From assembly GCF_004123835.1 (NCBI RefSeq), contig NZ_MZMU01000019.1, positions 248,001 through 312,000 on the forward strand: 64,000 bases of DNA, read 5' to 3'. This DNA comes from Rhizobium leguminosarum (lineage in GTDB: Bacteria; Pseudomonadota; Alphaproteobacteria; Rhizobiales; Rhizobiaceae). The notes beneath the pieces are model-generated. The model had not been told where the DNA came from, made no database searches, and saw only the letters and a list, made by a program, of their open reading frames with translations. Below are positions 17,724 to 26,649 of the stretch, in pieces (position 1 is the stretch's first letter; every line of letters begins with the position of its first letter). A program made the position numbers and the translations under genes.

Positions 17724-17762
17724 ATAACCCCGAAAATCAACTTCGATTTTCGGGGTTATTGC
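17724..17762 (+). terminator. Strong rho-independent-type terminator
   Basis: A perfect 15-base inverted repeat (ATAACCCCGAAAATC, pairing with GATTTTCGGGGTTAT) encloses a six-base loop at 17,724-17,759. It closes the plus-strand XRE-SARP-ycaO-tfuA region. The arm resembles the GAAAATC-type palindromes common in rhizobial genomes. Confidence 0.75.
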
Positions 17763-17903
17763 GTGCGCTCGTGCGCAACCGAGCAGTCGCCAATCGGACC
17801 GGGGCCGTTTGTTTCAATCGTCGGGAGATAGCGGGCTGAAACGAAAGCCCGGTGTGTACCGATGCTTGGCGTTTCACTCTCGGGCTGGCGTCAATTTGTA
17901 GGC

Positions 17904-18012
17904 TAAAGCATGTCGCGCAAAAGTGTGCAGCGGTTTTGCGACAACGACATGCGCAAAAACAAAGACCTAAAGCGCCAAGAGCGAATCTGAAAGATTGCGA
18001 CGCGCTTTAGCG
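17904..18012. repeat. Rhizobial mosaic palindromic intergenic element
   Basis: Two nested palindromes: GCATGTCG (17,908) pairs with CGACATGC (ending 17,952), with inner GCAAAA/TTTTGC, and TAAAGCG near 17,968 pairs with CGCTTTA near 18,010. This arrangement resembles the RIME-like mosaic repeats of Rhizobiaceae. The 17,760-18,197 stretch otherwise holds no credible gene. Confidence 0.6.
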
Positions 18013-18197
18013 AAGCCCGGCTCGTTGCCTGGCTGGGTGGTTGAAGTTTTTCTGGAGCTATTCGACATTCCATCCCATGGACGGCTTCGAAGCGAGGGGT
18101 AAACGATCTCGTTGACGTTGCCTCCGGGCAGGGAGGCGGCGCGATTTCGACTCAATGTCTTCTGCACGACCAGCCGATTGGCGGCCGACCCTTCATC

Positions 18198-18404
18198 TTA
18201 ATGGGTCAGGTTACGCTTCTGGGCCAGCAGCAGAATGTAGTCGTCGGCGATGTCGGCGATGGCCATTGCGACTTCCGCTGGATCGCATCCCTCGACCTTT
18301 GTATTTGCAATGAACTGATAAACCGCCTTCTCGATCTGCTTCCGGCAGATCATCACGCGCTCATCGTAACCAAATTCCGGAATCTGCGATGCTATATCAC
18401 TCAT
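18198..18404 (-). CDS. Small conserved-looking hypothetical protein
   Basis: With the ATG at 18404 (GAGGGAG upstream) the protein has 68 residues, beginning MSDIASQIPEFGYDERVMIC. It is acidic and helical, with a repeated hydrophobic pattern (VAMAIADIADDYILLLAQ). The longer frame would add a hydrophobic N-terminus without a ribosome binding site. It resembles small uncharacterised rhizobial proteins. No function can be assigned. Confidence 0.55.
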   Translation of the reverse strand: MSDIASQIPEFGYDERVMICRKQIEKAVYQFIANTKVEGCDPAEVAMAIADIADDYILLLAQKRNLTH

Positions 18405-18464
18405 CAGGTCGGCTCCCTCACTACTTACAGTGACCATGACACAAATTATAAGTTGAGCAAGCAA

Positions 18465-19705
18465 ATGCTTTATGAACGGTTAATTCGCTGCCGAGGTGCG
18501 ACCATTTCGACACAGGTCAGCCATGTCACGGGGCCTCCGGCGTGTTGAATCAGGACTGGCCAACTTCGCCCGCGCATATCGGTTGTCGTATCGGGAGGAT
18601 CGTCAAAGAGGGCAGGCATGTCTGGCGCCGCGAGTTTTGCCTCGGTATTTCACTTGGCGAGTACAGGCTCATATGCCGACCTTTGAAGTGACGGACCGAA
18701 TGCTGTTGGCTGAATTGGTCGGTGCAAGGTCGCAGGGAGTTAAGGAATGTCTCTATTTATCAATATATTACGTTTTTCCCCAGGAGCGTTGAATTGCATC
18801 GGCAACTTTTCGCCGCGCGACCATTCCAGGATTGTTAGGCCATCGGTTGTAACAATCTCACCAATGATGCAGGCAGTTGCCGGGTCGTTGATGACCTCGG
18901 GTGGGAAGTAGCTTTTGGTAGATCTTCTGTTCTTGCGTGGAAGGTAATGCCGATGCTTTTGAAAATTTATGCACAATAGGTCAAGATCGACAATTGAGTG
19001 CAGCAAGTAAAAATTTATCAAAAGGTAAAATTATGAATTTCAGACAATGGTTGTATTTAAAAATCAATTATAAGACGATTAAATTTTTGTATGATAGTAA
19101 TCGTAGGATGTCTTCTTCTTTATTGTGGCAGGGATACTTATGAAGTTCTATCGGATAATAATCTCGACTTGATGACGAATTTTCTGCCCCCATAATTTCA
19201 TTGCGGATCCGAAAGCATCCTCGGGATGAATTGAAGAGTCGGTCGAAATATTGGCAAAAGAGAACCAAACTTTGATCTTGACTTGCCGATGGTGGGGATT
19301 TGCTGATCACACCGATCTCAACAGCATAACATCGCCATCCGAGGTAAAATCTATTTATGCCGATGCAGCGATAACGGTTGTGGCAACCAGCCAAAAAGCA
19401 AAGTCGAGGACCCGCCGGGGTGGGTGACGGGTCCTCCGGTAGGAATGCTTGCACGTGCGTAAGCATGATTACAGTAAAAATCGGTATTGTCACAGATCAT
19501 TATTGGGGCGATTGCTTTTTTCATAACTCGTTCGCTTTTTTACTAATTGCTATTCTGCTTAAATATCAAAGTTTGTAATAGAGGTAGCGGAGTAATCGCT
19601 ACGCCGATTGAAGTGATGGGTTGTTAAACCTTTAGATTTTTGAGCAGCCGAGCGAAAAACTGCCGTCAGCGTTGGCGCCACCAACAGATATGTAGCCGGC
19701 AGGCA
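18465..19705. other. Gene-poor AT-rich stretch
   Basis: No gene with convincing start, codon use and family signal is seen here. A minus-strand frame at 18,740-19,021 has a protein-like second half (PPEVINDPATACIIGEIVT and GEKLPMQFNAPGEKRN) that could be a gene remnant, but its N-terminus is poor. Other frames look like chance. The DNA is AT-richer than the flanking operons, consistent with a recombination or insertion zone. Confidence 0.45.
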
Positions 19706-20830
19706 TCAAGCCTCCTGCGACGAGATCGCCGCAGAGCATTCGCCAGATCGATCGATCTCCGACAAGCGCCTGAACAATGCCTTCGTCCTGAATCGTGACC
19801 AACCGCCAACCAATGGGACGAGTGGGTCTATCTCTTCGAATTTTCTGAATTTTTTTCCCTTTTGTTCCCTGACCGGCCAGGCTTTGGACAATGTCCTGCG
19901 TGCGGCTCGGTCGGCTTTTGAAAGGATCAATTTGAATAGGATGTCGGAAGCAAGCATTGGGCTATGATGATAAATGTGCTTGAGCGAGGTCGCGGCGCGG
20001 CGCCAATCTTTCAAGGCGGCAAATTTTGAAAATGCATAAAGATGCGCCGACGCGCGGGCGCAGTTGGCGACAAAAGTCGGAAGCTGTGGATTGCGGGCGA
20101 TACATTGCTCGGTCACAGCCAGAAGCGATAGCGCCATTTGCGACCTGTCGGAAGACATGGCTGCTGAATGAATACGATATCCCACTAGACCCAACGGCAC
20201 CGCCTCGATCTTGAAATTCTCGGCTGTACGAAGTTCGAAGTCGAAATCCTCGCATCCTCCGATACCCTGCCTGGCATAAGTTGAATCGTAGCCACCGATC
20301 TTCTCAATGACAGCGCGGCGAACCATGAAGCCGCTGCCATTGCCGACGAAGCGAAATACGAGATGACGGGTGAAAATGGTGTCCCTGGCATTCAGTGACG
20401 AACCGGATCTCGTGCAATATCCCTCGGGATCGATGAGACGGTGAAGGGCATAGACCGCGCCCCAGGTACTCGGCAGGGGATGGAGAGCCGAAAGCATTCT
20501 TTCGATATAGGTCGGATGCCATAGGTCGTCGGCATCGAGGAAGGCGATATAGTCGGATTTCGATGCTTCAATCCCGGTGTTGCGGGCCGCGGCGACGCCG
20601 CGGTTTTCAGTCGAGACAATCCGGATTCTTGGATCACTCGCGGCAAAATGGCGGCAGATCGAGGCTGTCTCGTCCGTCGAGCCGTCGTCGACGATGACGA
20701 TCTCCAGCGCCCTGTGGGTCTGGTCGATGACGGACTGGAGCGTCTGGGCAAGGTAGTTTCTGGCGTTATAGGCGGGGATCACGACGGCCACCCGAATCCC
20801 GGACATCGTTGAAATATCCATCTCCGTCAC
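19706..20830 (-). CDS. GT2 family glycosyltransferase
   Basis: A 374-residue GT-A glycosyltransferase: VAVVIPAYNARNYL, IVIVDDGSTDET and FLDADDLW, with DADD at residues 99-102 binding the metal and nucleotide sugar. GGCEDFDFELR further on carries the catalytic ED. The C-terminal 120 residues are basic and helical. The start overlaps the ABC transporter stop as ATGA, so it is the last gene of the second polysaccharide operon. Donor sugar unknown. Confidence 0.9.
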   Translation of the reverse strand: MTEMDISTMSGIRVAVVIPAYNARNYLAQTLQSVIDQTHRALEIVIVDDGSTDETASICRHFAASDPRIRIVSTENRGVAAARNTGIEASKSDYIAFLDADDLWHPTYIERMLSALHPLPSTWGAVYALHRLIDPEGYCTRSGSSLNARDTIFTRHLVFRFVGNGSGFMVRRAVIEKIGGYDSTYARQGIGGCEDFDFELRTAENFKIEAVPLGLVGYRIHSAAMSSDRSQMALSLLAVTEQCIARNPQLPTFVANCARASAHLYAFSKFAALKDWRRAATSLKHIYHHSPMLASDILFKLILSKADRAARRTLSKAWPVREQKGKKFRKFEEIDPLVPLVGGWSRFRTKALFRRLSEIDRSGECSAAISSQEA

Positions 20831-22578
20831 CCGAGCTTCGACGTGGGAGCGGGAGGGCGGAGATCGATCCGATTCTTCATCAGCCTGGCGACAGCGGGTC
20901 GATGGCTAACGACGATGAGCGTTCTGCCGGCATCTTCTTTCATCGCCGAAAACACCCGCATCTCGGTATCTTCGTCGAGCGCGCTCGTCGCTTCGTCCAA
21001 CAGCAGGATCTGAGGCCGGCCGGCGAGCGCGCGCGCCAGGCCTATGCGTTGCCTTTGTCCGCCCGAAAGCCGGATCGCCTCGTCGCCCAGCCATTCATCG
21101 AAGCCATACGGCAGATCGTTGATGAACTCCGTTGCGCAGGCCACATCGGCCGCCCAGCGGATATCCTGCTCCGAGATATCGCGACGAAACCGGATGTTGT
21201 CGAGGACTGTGCCCTCCATCAGTTCAACGTCCTGACCCGATACGGAGAGCAGCTCCAGCCAACTGGAACGGTCGACGGTTGCGAGGTCCCTGCCGTCAAT
21301 GGTGATGATGCCTTGGGTCGGCGGGTTGAGATCGAGAATCATGTTGAGGATTGTGGTTTTGCCGGAGCCGCTCGGCCCCGTCAGAGCCGTCGTTTCGCCT
21401 GCCCTGATCGAGAAGCTGAGATCGTGAACCGCCGGTGCGTTCGCCCGCTCATAGACGAACGAGACCTCGTGGAAGACGATCGCCTCCGCCAGGCGGGTGA
21501 CTTTCTCCCCTTGCGAGGTCAGTTTGATATCATCCCTCTCTGCAAGCAGCGCAAGGACGTTCTGCAGCGACGCTTCCATCTCGTAAAGGCTCAGGATCTG
21601 GGAATCGAATCCCTTGATATGCGGCTGAAGCCTGTAAAGAAGGATGGTGGCCGAGAGCGCCGCCTTGAAATCCACCGGCAGGAACTCCGAGGACAGAATG
21701 ATCGTCAGGATGACCCCGAAGGTCAGTATTTCGCTCAGAAGCGAGGTCGTCGCCCCCATCCAGTCCGACCGGCGCCAAGTCTGGCCGACGTCGCCGGAAA
21801 GTGTTTCGAAGAGCTGCTGATGGCGCTTCTCGAGGCCGAAGCTTTTGACGGCCTTCAAAGTCTGCAGCGTTGTCCAGCTCAGTTGCGTCAAGGCTTCGAC
21901 GGCAGCCAGAGCGGAGGCGCCGAGACGGCGGTAGGCACCGGCGAAGAAACCCAATGCGAAATTATGGATGAAGCCGAAGGCGAGCCCGAGCAAGGCGATC
22001 GGCCAGGCCATGACCAGCATGCCGACGCCGAAGATCACGATCGTGCCGAAATTGACCCCCAGACGGACCAGGCTCGCATGGGCCGACGACACCGCGTAGG
22101 ATTCGGTGGCGATGACATTGATCAGGTCGCTGCGCTCATAATCCTGAAAGCGCTGGAAAGGCATGGTCAGGACCTTGGCGTAGAGGCGGTCCCGCATGCG
22201 GTCGCTGATCCGGTGGTTGACCGCGCTTGCAATCAGCGAATTGGCGCATCCCAGAAAAATCCGGAACAGGATCGAGCCGATCAGAATGCCGATCAGCACA
22301 GGCTTGGAAAGACTGAGGTCGATACCGCCGAAAAACGCCGGAAGCCATGCGACGGCGGAGCCGGAGACGGGATCTTGCTGACCGAGAAGAAAGACGAGGC
22401 TGACCAGAAAGGTGATCCCGACCATTTCCGAGAACCCCGTGAGAATGCCCAGGACGATCATCACCGTCATCTTGAGCCGCAACGAGGGGACGAGTTGGCG
22501 AAGCTCACGGAAGCGAGCCGCGACGACCAGGTAGGCGCCTGTCGGTTTAGGGGAAGTTGGTTTTCGAAACCTATTCAT
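20827..22578 (-). CDS. ABC exporter, fused permease and ATPase
   Basis: The ATG at 22578 gives a 583-residue half-transporter starting MNRFRKP. About six transmembrane segments occupy residues 30-290. The ATPase has Walker A GPSGSGKTT, signature LSGGQRQR and Walker B ILLLDEATSALD followed by a switch His (VSHRP). This is the MsbA/PglK type of lipid-linked oligosaccharide or glycolipid flippase. It lies among glycosyltransferases, so it probably exports the lipid-linked product of this operon. It overlaps the upstream gene by eight bases. Confidence 0.9.
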   Translation of the reverse strand: MNRFRKPTSPKPTGAYLVVAARFRELRQLVPSLRLKMTVMIVLGILTGFSEMVGITFLVSLVFLLGQQDPVSGSAVAWLPAFFGGIDLSLSKPVLIGILIGSILFRIFLGCANSLIASAVNHRISDRMRDRLYAKVLTMPFQRFQDYERSDLINVIATESYAVSSAHASLVRLGVNFGTIVIFGVGMLVMAWPIALLGLAFGFIHNFALGFFAGAYRRLGASALAAVEALTQLSWTTLQTLKAVKSFGLEKRHQQLFETLSGDVGQTWRRSDWMGATTSLLSEILTFGVILTIILSSEFLPVDFKAALSATILLYRLQPHIKGFDSQILSLYEMEASLQNVLALLAERDDIKLTSQGEKVTRLAEAIVFHEVSFVYERANAPAVHDLSFSIRAGETTALTGPSGSGKTTILNMILDLNPPTQGIITIDGRDLATVDRSSWLELLSVSGQDVELMEGTVLDNIRFRRDISEQDIRWAADVACATEFINDLPYGFDEWLGDEAIRLSGGQRQRIGLARALAGRPQILLLDEATSALDEDTEMRVFSAMKEDAGRTLIVVSHRPAVARLMKNRIDLRPPAPTSKLG

Positions 22579-23650
22579 TGCCGGCCGTCCGTGAAGAGGT
22601 CGGGCTGATCGCCTGCTCAACAGGCACGGCCGTAAAACGATCGCTGAATGCCGTTCCGGTTTGCGGAATCTCCGCGGTGAAGCGTTTTGTTGGCCGGGCG
22701 GGCTTTCCGAGGACACGTCTTGCCATCTGGATGCCCTGGCGTTTCGTCTGGCGCCAGCCCTGCCGCATGCCATAGAGGATCATCTGCGGGATGTATTTTC
22801 TTGCCATGATCGGCGCCAGCTTGCCGACCTGTGCATAATCGGCGTCGAGAAAGGCCTTGTTGAAATACCAGTGCGCCGTGTTGAATTGGGCTGTTCGGAT
22901 ATCCCGCGCAAGCTGCGGATAGCGCGTGATGATCGGGGCCATCACCAAGCTATGGGACTTCAGCATGCGATAGGCATTGCTGGACATGTTTCCCCTGGTG
23001 AAGCGATAGCCTGTGAGGAAATCGGGAACCAGGGCGAAGGGCAAGATCTCGGCGAGCGCCAGATAGAGCTTGAGATCCTCACAGCCTTCGGCGCCATTGT
23101 CGCGCAGGCCGGCGTCATAGCCGCCGCAGCGAAGAATCTCCGCCCGCGGCATCAAAGGTGTGCTGCCATTGCCGATGAAGTTTTCCCGCAGCAGCGGCTC
23201 GAATATATTCCCCTCATGCATGACCGGCCGTGAATGGCCGAAAATGATGCCGATCTCGTCGATCGCCGCATACCAATTATAGGCGACCCCCTGTCCGCCG
23301 GGCAATTTCCTCAGCGCCAGAAGCTGGCGCTCGATCTTCTCGGGATGCCACACATCATCGGCATCGACAGGGGCTATATAGGGGCCGCGTGCCTCCCTTA
23401 TGCCGTGGTTGCGCGCACGCGCAACCCCGCCATTGTCCTGGCGGAGAACCCGGATACGGCGGTCAGTCAGGCTATAATCGCTCGCAAGTTCGAAGGTCCC
23501 ATCCCGCGATCCGTCGTCGACCACCAGGATTTCGAGCTTGTCGTAGGACTGGCTGGAGACGCTGCTCAATGTTTCGGCAAGCGTTTTCTCGGCATTGTAA
23601 GCCGGGATGACGACGGTGATGAGAGGGATAGCTGCGCCTGATATTGTCAT
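22571..23650 (-). CDS. GT2 family glycosyltransferase
   Basis: A 359-residue GT-A enzyme with ITVVIPAYNAEKTL, ILVVDDGSRDGT, RARNHGI and PVDADDVWHP, where DADD is the metal-binding motif. AEGCEDLKLYL holds the catalytic ED. It is clearly related to the gene at 19706-20830. The start overlaps the stop of the large trifunctional gene as ATGA. The C-terminal tail is rich in Pro, Ser and Thr. It probably adds one sugar of the second polysaccharide. Confidence 0.9.
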   Translation of the reverse strand: MTISGAAIPLITVVIPAYNAEKTLAETLSSVSSQSYDKLEILVVDDGSRDGTFELASDYSLTDRRIRVLRQDNGGVARARNHGIREARGPYIAPVDADDVWHPEKIERQLLALRKLPGGQGVAYNWYAAIDEIGIIFGHSRPVMHEGNIFEPLLRENFIGNGSTPLMPRAEILRCGGYDAGLRDNGAEGCEDLKLYLALAEILPFALVPDFLTGYRFTRGNMSSNAYRMLKSHSLVMAPIITRYPQLARDIRTAQFNTAHWYFNKAFLDADYAQVGKLAPIMARKYIPQMILYGMRQGWRQTKRQGIQMARRVLGKPARPTKRFTAEIPQTGTAFSDRFTAVPVEQAISPTSSRTAGNE

Positions 23651-26649
23651 CCGATAAAGGCTCCCGGCAGGCCCATAAGTTCAGGGAAGGCTTCAAGCGG
23701 GCGATCGCCGCGGACTTCGAGGCGCGGCAGACCGAAGAGATTATCGGAGAAGGTGGCCTTTGCCGGCTGCGTGGTGAAGCCGACCCCATAGCCGGCAAGC
23801 GCCAGAATGCCCGGGACCCTGAAATCCGTCGCGCCATAGGGGAGTGCTATGGATTCCACGGAAGTGCCCAGCCGGTTCTGCAGCGCATTGCGCGACAGCA
23901 TGGCTTCGGCCAGCAGGGCTTCGTTATCAATCGCACTGGCTGGTGTGTGGGATACGAGGTGGGAGCCGAAGCTGATGCCCTTTTGGTGCAACTCCTGAAT
24001 ATGCGACCACGCCATCAGCGGTGCAGGCTCTCCATAGGCAGAATCCCAATCTGATCGGCCGCCGACTTTATCGGTCACCACGAACACGTCGGCGCTGAAA
24101 TCATTCTCGGCAAGGATCGGGAAGGCGTCCGCCAGGAAATCCAGATAGGCATCGTCGAAGGTCAGCATGACAGGCCGGCCCTGGATCGGCTTGCCGCTGC
24201 GCAGAAGCTCCGCCAGGGTCTGCGCCGTCACCGTGTAATAACCCTGGCGCCGAAGGAACTGCATCTGCTTGCGGAAAATCTCGGTCGGCGTGCGGAAGCG
24301 CCGGAGGGCCGCGGGCCCTTCGTCTGCGATCCTGTGATACATGAGGATGGGAATCGAGGTCGTGACCTCTGTCGTCCATGCTACCTCGCGGTTGACGCCA
24401 GCCTGCCCCCAGATGATATGTTTCGCCACATCCGTGTCCAGTGGGGTTCCATGACCCTCGATCCGCAGGACGGGATCGGCCACGGGGCCTTTTCGGAACC
24501 GGTGGATGGCGTAGAGTTCGGTCTCGATCGTCTCTTCCAGGGTCAGACCAGTTTGTGCGGCCAGAACCTGTTTGATCGTCCCGACACCGAAAGGATTGCC
24601 CCAGTCGAAGCCCGTCCGGGCGGGTTCGTCCTCACGGATATGCGCATGGGCAGTGATCAGGTAGCCGTTCGGCTTCAACGCTGCCGCCATCTTCCGGCAG
24701 GCGGCCGCAAGCATCTCCTCATCCTTCATGTAATAAAGGACTTCGGAGCAGATGATGAGGTCCTGTTCGGGCGGGAGATCTTGTCTGACGAAATCGAGAA
24801 CGCGAAGCTCGACGTTGCGATGGTCACGGCAGCGCTCGACCGCCCTGTCGATGGCCCGCTGGGAAATATCCGTCGCCGTCACCCGGCCGACCTTTTGCGC
24901 CAGCTTTTCGGTGAAGATCCCCTCGGCGCAGGCGAGCTCCAGCGCCTTCTCGATCCCTTCGGGGATCAGGCTCAGCGTTTGCGCATATTTAACCTGCTCG
25001 TAGACCGAGACGTAATTCCATGGATCGGGCCGTTCGAAGATATGCTCCCAATACTCTTCCTCCGACCGAATGGGGGGAGTCGCGTTTTTTTCCTCCGGCC
25101 GCGGGCCAGAAGGGTTTGGAAGCGGTGGAAGCGGATCGCGTCGGAGATTCCGCAGGATGTCGGACAGCCGGGCGTCGTTGTCTTGTTTGTCGCTTGGCGC
25201 GCAGGCAAGAAGGGCGTTGCGTCCGATGCGCACCAAAAGCCGTTCGAGGCGTCCTCGCCGCCGGCCATTTCGTATGATGAGGCCGCCGAAGGCTCTGTAC
25301 CCGCGTAATGCCTCCGTTGTCCAGGAACTGATATAGGCGAACGTCGGCGGCGTCTGCAGATGCTCGTCTGCCTGCATCTCATGCATGATCAGCCTGATCT
25401 GCGCCCGGATCGACAGATCGCCCCAGAGCGGCCCGACAAAGGTGCCGACATGCTGGCCGCCTGATAAAGCGTGCATGACGAGCGTATCGGCTTTCCCGGC
25501 CTTGGGGATCCTGGAAAACGCACCGAGCTCGACGCTGACCACCTGGATATTACCGAGCGTGAAGGAGCGCAAAGGGTTCGCGGCAGTGAGCCGCCAACTG
25601 ACGTTCTCCGTGATCTTCCGCCCGGTGCCGGGGAAGGAATGCCGGTCGATCAGCTGGATGAGCGAAAGGAAAGTCGGCTGCCACTTATCGAGCGCATCGA
25701 TGAGATCGTCGGGTCGATCGGTGAACAGTCCCGTCTGCAATCCATGCATGATCACGTCGACAAGAAAGCCCTCGTAGCCTGTGGCGTCAGGCATTTCCGG
25801 CAGGAGCGCCGCAAGGGCCGCAACATCCGTTGCCGGATCGAGCTTGACCGAGACGACCCAGGCGAGCATGCGCAGCTGGCTGAGGGCGGGCGTAAACCAG
25901 CCGGTCTCCGGCCCTTCGGCCGACAGGCATTGCCGCATCCTGAGGGTCTGCGCCTTCGTCGTCACGCGAACGGCGTCACGCACCATTTTGACAGGATCGC
26001 CGGAGAGCGAGCCGGCTTTCATCCGATAGAAAGCCAGGCACTTGTCGACACGACGAAATTCGGCGCCTGCAAAGGCCATGCGCTGCCAGAGATCCCAGTC
26101 CTCGCCGGTCTGCAAGGTCTCATCCATGCCCCCCAAAAGCTCGAAAAGGCTCCTGGGAAACACAACCGTATGGATGGCGAGTGCGCAAAAGGAGGAGAAT
26201 TCGCGCTTGGCGGCGTCTCCCGTCAGCATGGGCGCCTGTTCTACCTGCATCAGCCTGCCGTCTGGGGCGACGCGGCGGTAGGCGCAATAGGCGATCACGG
26301 CTGGAGATGCATCTCCTGCCGCCAGCAGCATGCTTTCGATGAAGGTCGGATCCAGCCAGTCGTCGGCATCCAGCATGCAGAGCAGGGGTGCGGCTGCCAG
26401 TCTTGCGGCGTGGTTTCGCGCCGCCGCTGCGCCGGCATTCGGCTGACGGGCAGGGAGAATGCGGCTGTCCGTTTTTGCGATGCCCTCAAGCACCTCCCAC
26501 GTGCGGTCGGTCGAACCGTCATCGACCACGACCGCCTGCCAGTTCGATCGCGACTGCTGCTGCAGGCTGGCAAGACATTCGGCAAGCGTGTCGTCTGCAT
26601 TGTAGGCGGGGATGAGGAATGAAATATCAGGCGTCGCGGCGATCACCAT
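23647..26649 (-). CDS. Trifunctional protein: GT2 glycosyltransferase, NodS-like methyltransferase, NodB-like deacetylase
   Basis: A 1000-residue protein (ATG at 26649, AAGAGG just upstream). Residues about 8-220 are a GT-A glycosyltransferase (FLIPAYNADDTL, DADD at 94-97, GEDWDLWQ). Residues about 230-530 are a less clear linker domain. Residues 532-720 resemble NodS-type N-methyltransferases (EEYWEHIF, DPWNYVSVYEQVKY, LELACAEGIFT as the SAM loop). Residues 765-1000 are a polysaccharide deacetylase/NodB domain with TFDDA at 830-834 and the zinc motif SHLVSH at 896-901. In Nod-factor synthesis NodC, NodS and NodB are separate proteins. Here their activities appear joined, perhaps to deacetylate and N-methylate an amino sugar. 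Function is inferred from domains. Confidence 0.85.
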   Translation of the reverse strand: MVIAATPDISFLIPAYNADDTLAECLASLQQQSRSNWQAVVVDDGSTDRTWEVLEGIAKTDSRILPARQPNAGAAAARNHAARLAAAPLLCMLDADDWLDPTFIESMLLAAGDASPAVIAYCAYRRVAPDGRLMQVEQAPMLTGDAAKREFSSFCALAIHTVVFPRSLFELLGGMDETLQTGEDWDLWQRMAFAGAEFRRVDKCLAFYRMKAGSLSGDPVKMVRDAVRVTTKAQTLRMRQCLSAEGPETGWFTPALSQLRMLAWVVSVKLDPATDVAALAALLPEMPDATGYEGFLVDVIMHGLQTGLFTDRPDDLIDALDKWQPTFLSLIQLIDRHSFPGTGRKITENVSWRLTAANPLRSFTLGNIQVVSVELGAFSRIPKAGKADTLVMHALSGGQHVGTFVGPLWGDLSIRAQIRLIMHEMQADEHLQTPPTFAYISSWTTEALRGYRAFGGLIIRNGRRRGRLERLLVRIGRNALLACAPSDKQDNDARLSDILRNLRRDPLPPLPNPSGPRPEEKNATPPIRSEEEYWEHIFERPDPWNYVSVYEQVKYAQTLSLIPEGIEKALELACAEGIFTEKLAQKVGRVTATDISQRAIDRAVERCRDHRNVELRVLDFVRQDLPPEQDLIICSEVLYYMKDEEMLAAACRKMAAALKPNGYLITAHAHIREDEPARTGFDWGNPFGVGTIKQVLAAQTGLTLEETIETELYAIHRFRKGPVADPVLRIEGHGTPLDTDVAKHIIWGQAGVNREVAWTTEVTTSIPILMYHRIADEGPAALRRFRTPTEIFRKQMQFLRRQGYYTVTAQTLAELLRSGKPIQGRPVMLTFDDAYLDFLADAFPILAENDFSADVFVVTDKVGGRSDWDSAYGEPAPLMAWSHIQELHQKGISFGSHLVSHTPASAIDNEALLAEAMLSRNALQNRLGTSVESIALPYGATDFRVPGILALAGYGVGFTTQPAKATFSDNLFGLPRLEVRGDRPLEAFPELMGLPGAFIG

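Noticed and set aside
20809..22608. 599-codon plus-strand frame
   Set aside because: It is the antisense of the ABC exporter, whose Walker and signature motifs prove the minus-strand frame.
24334..26622. Long plus-strand frames opposite the trifunctional gene
   Set aside because: Antisense shadows in GC-rich DNA. The minus-strand domains are unambiguous.
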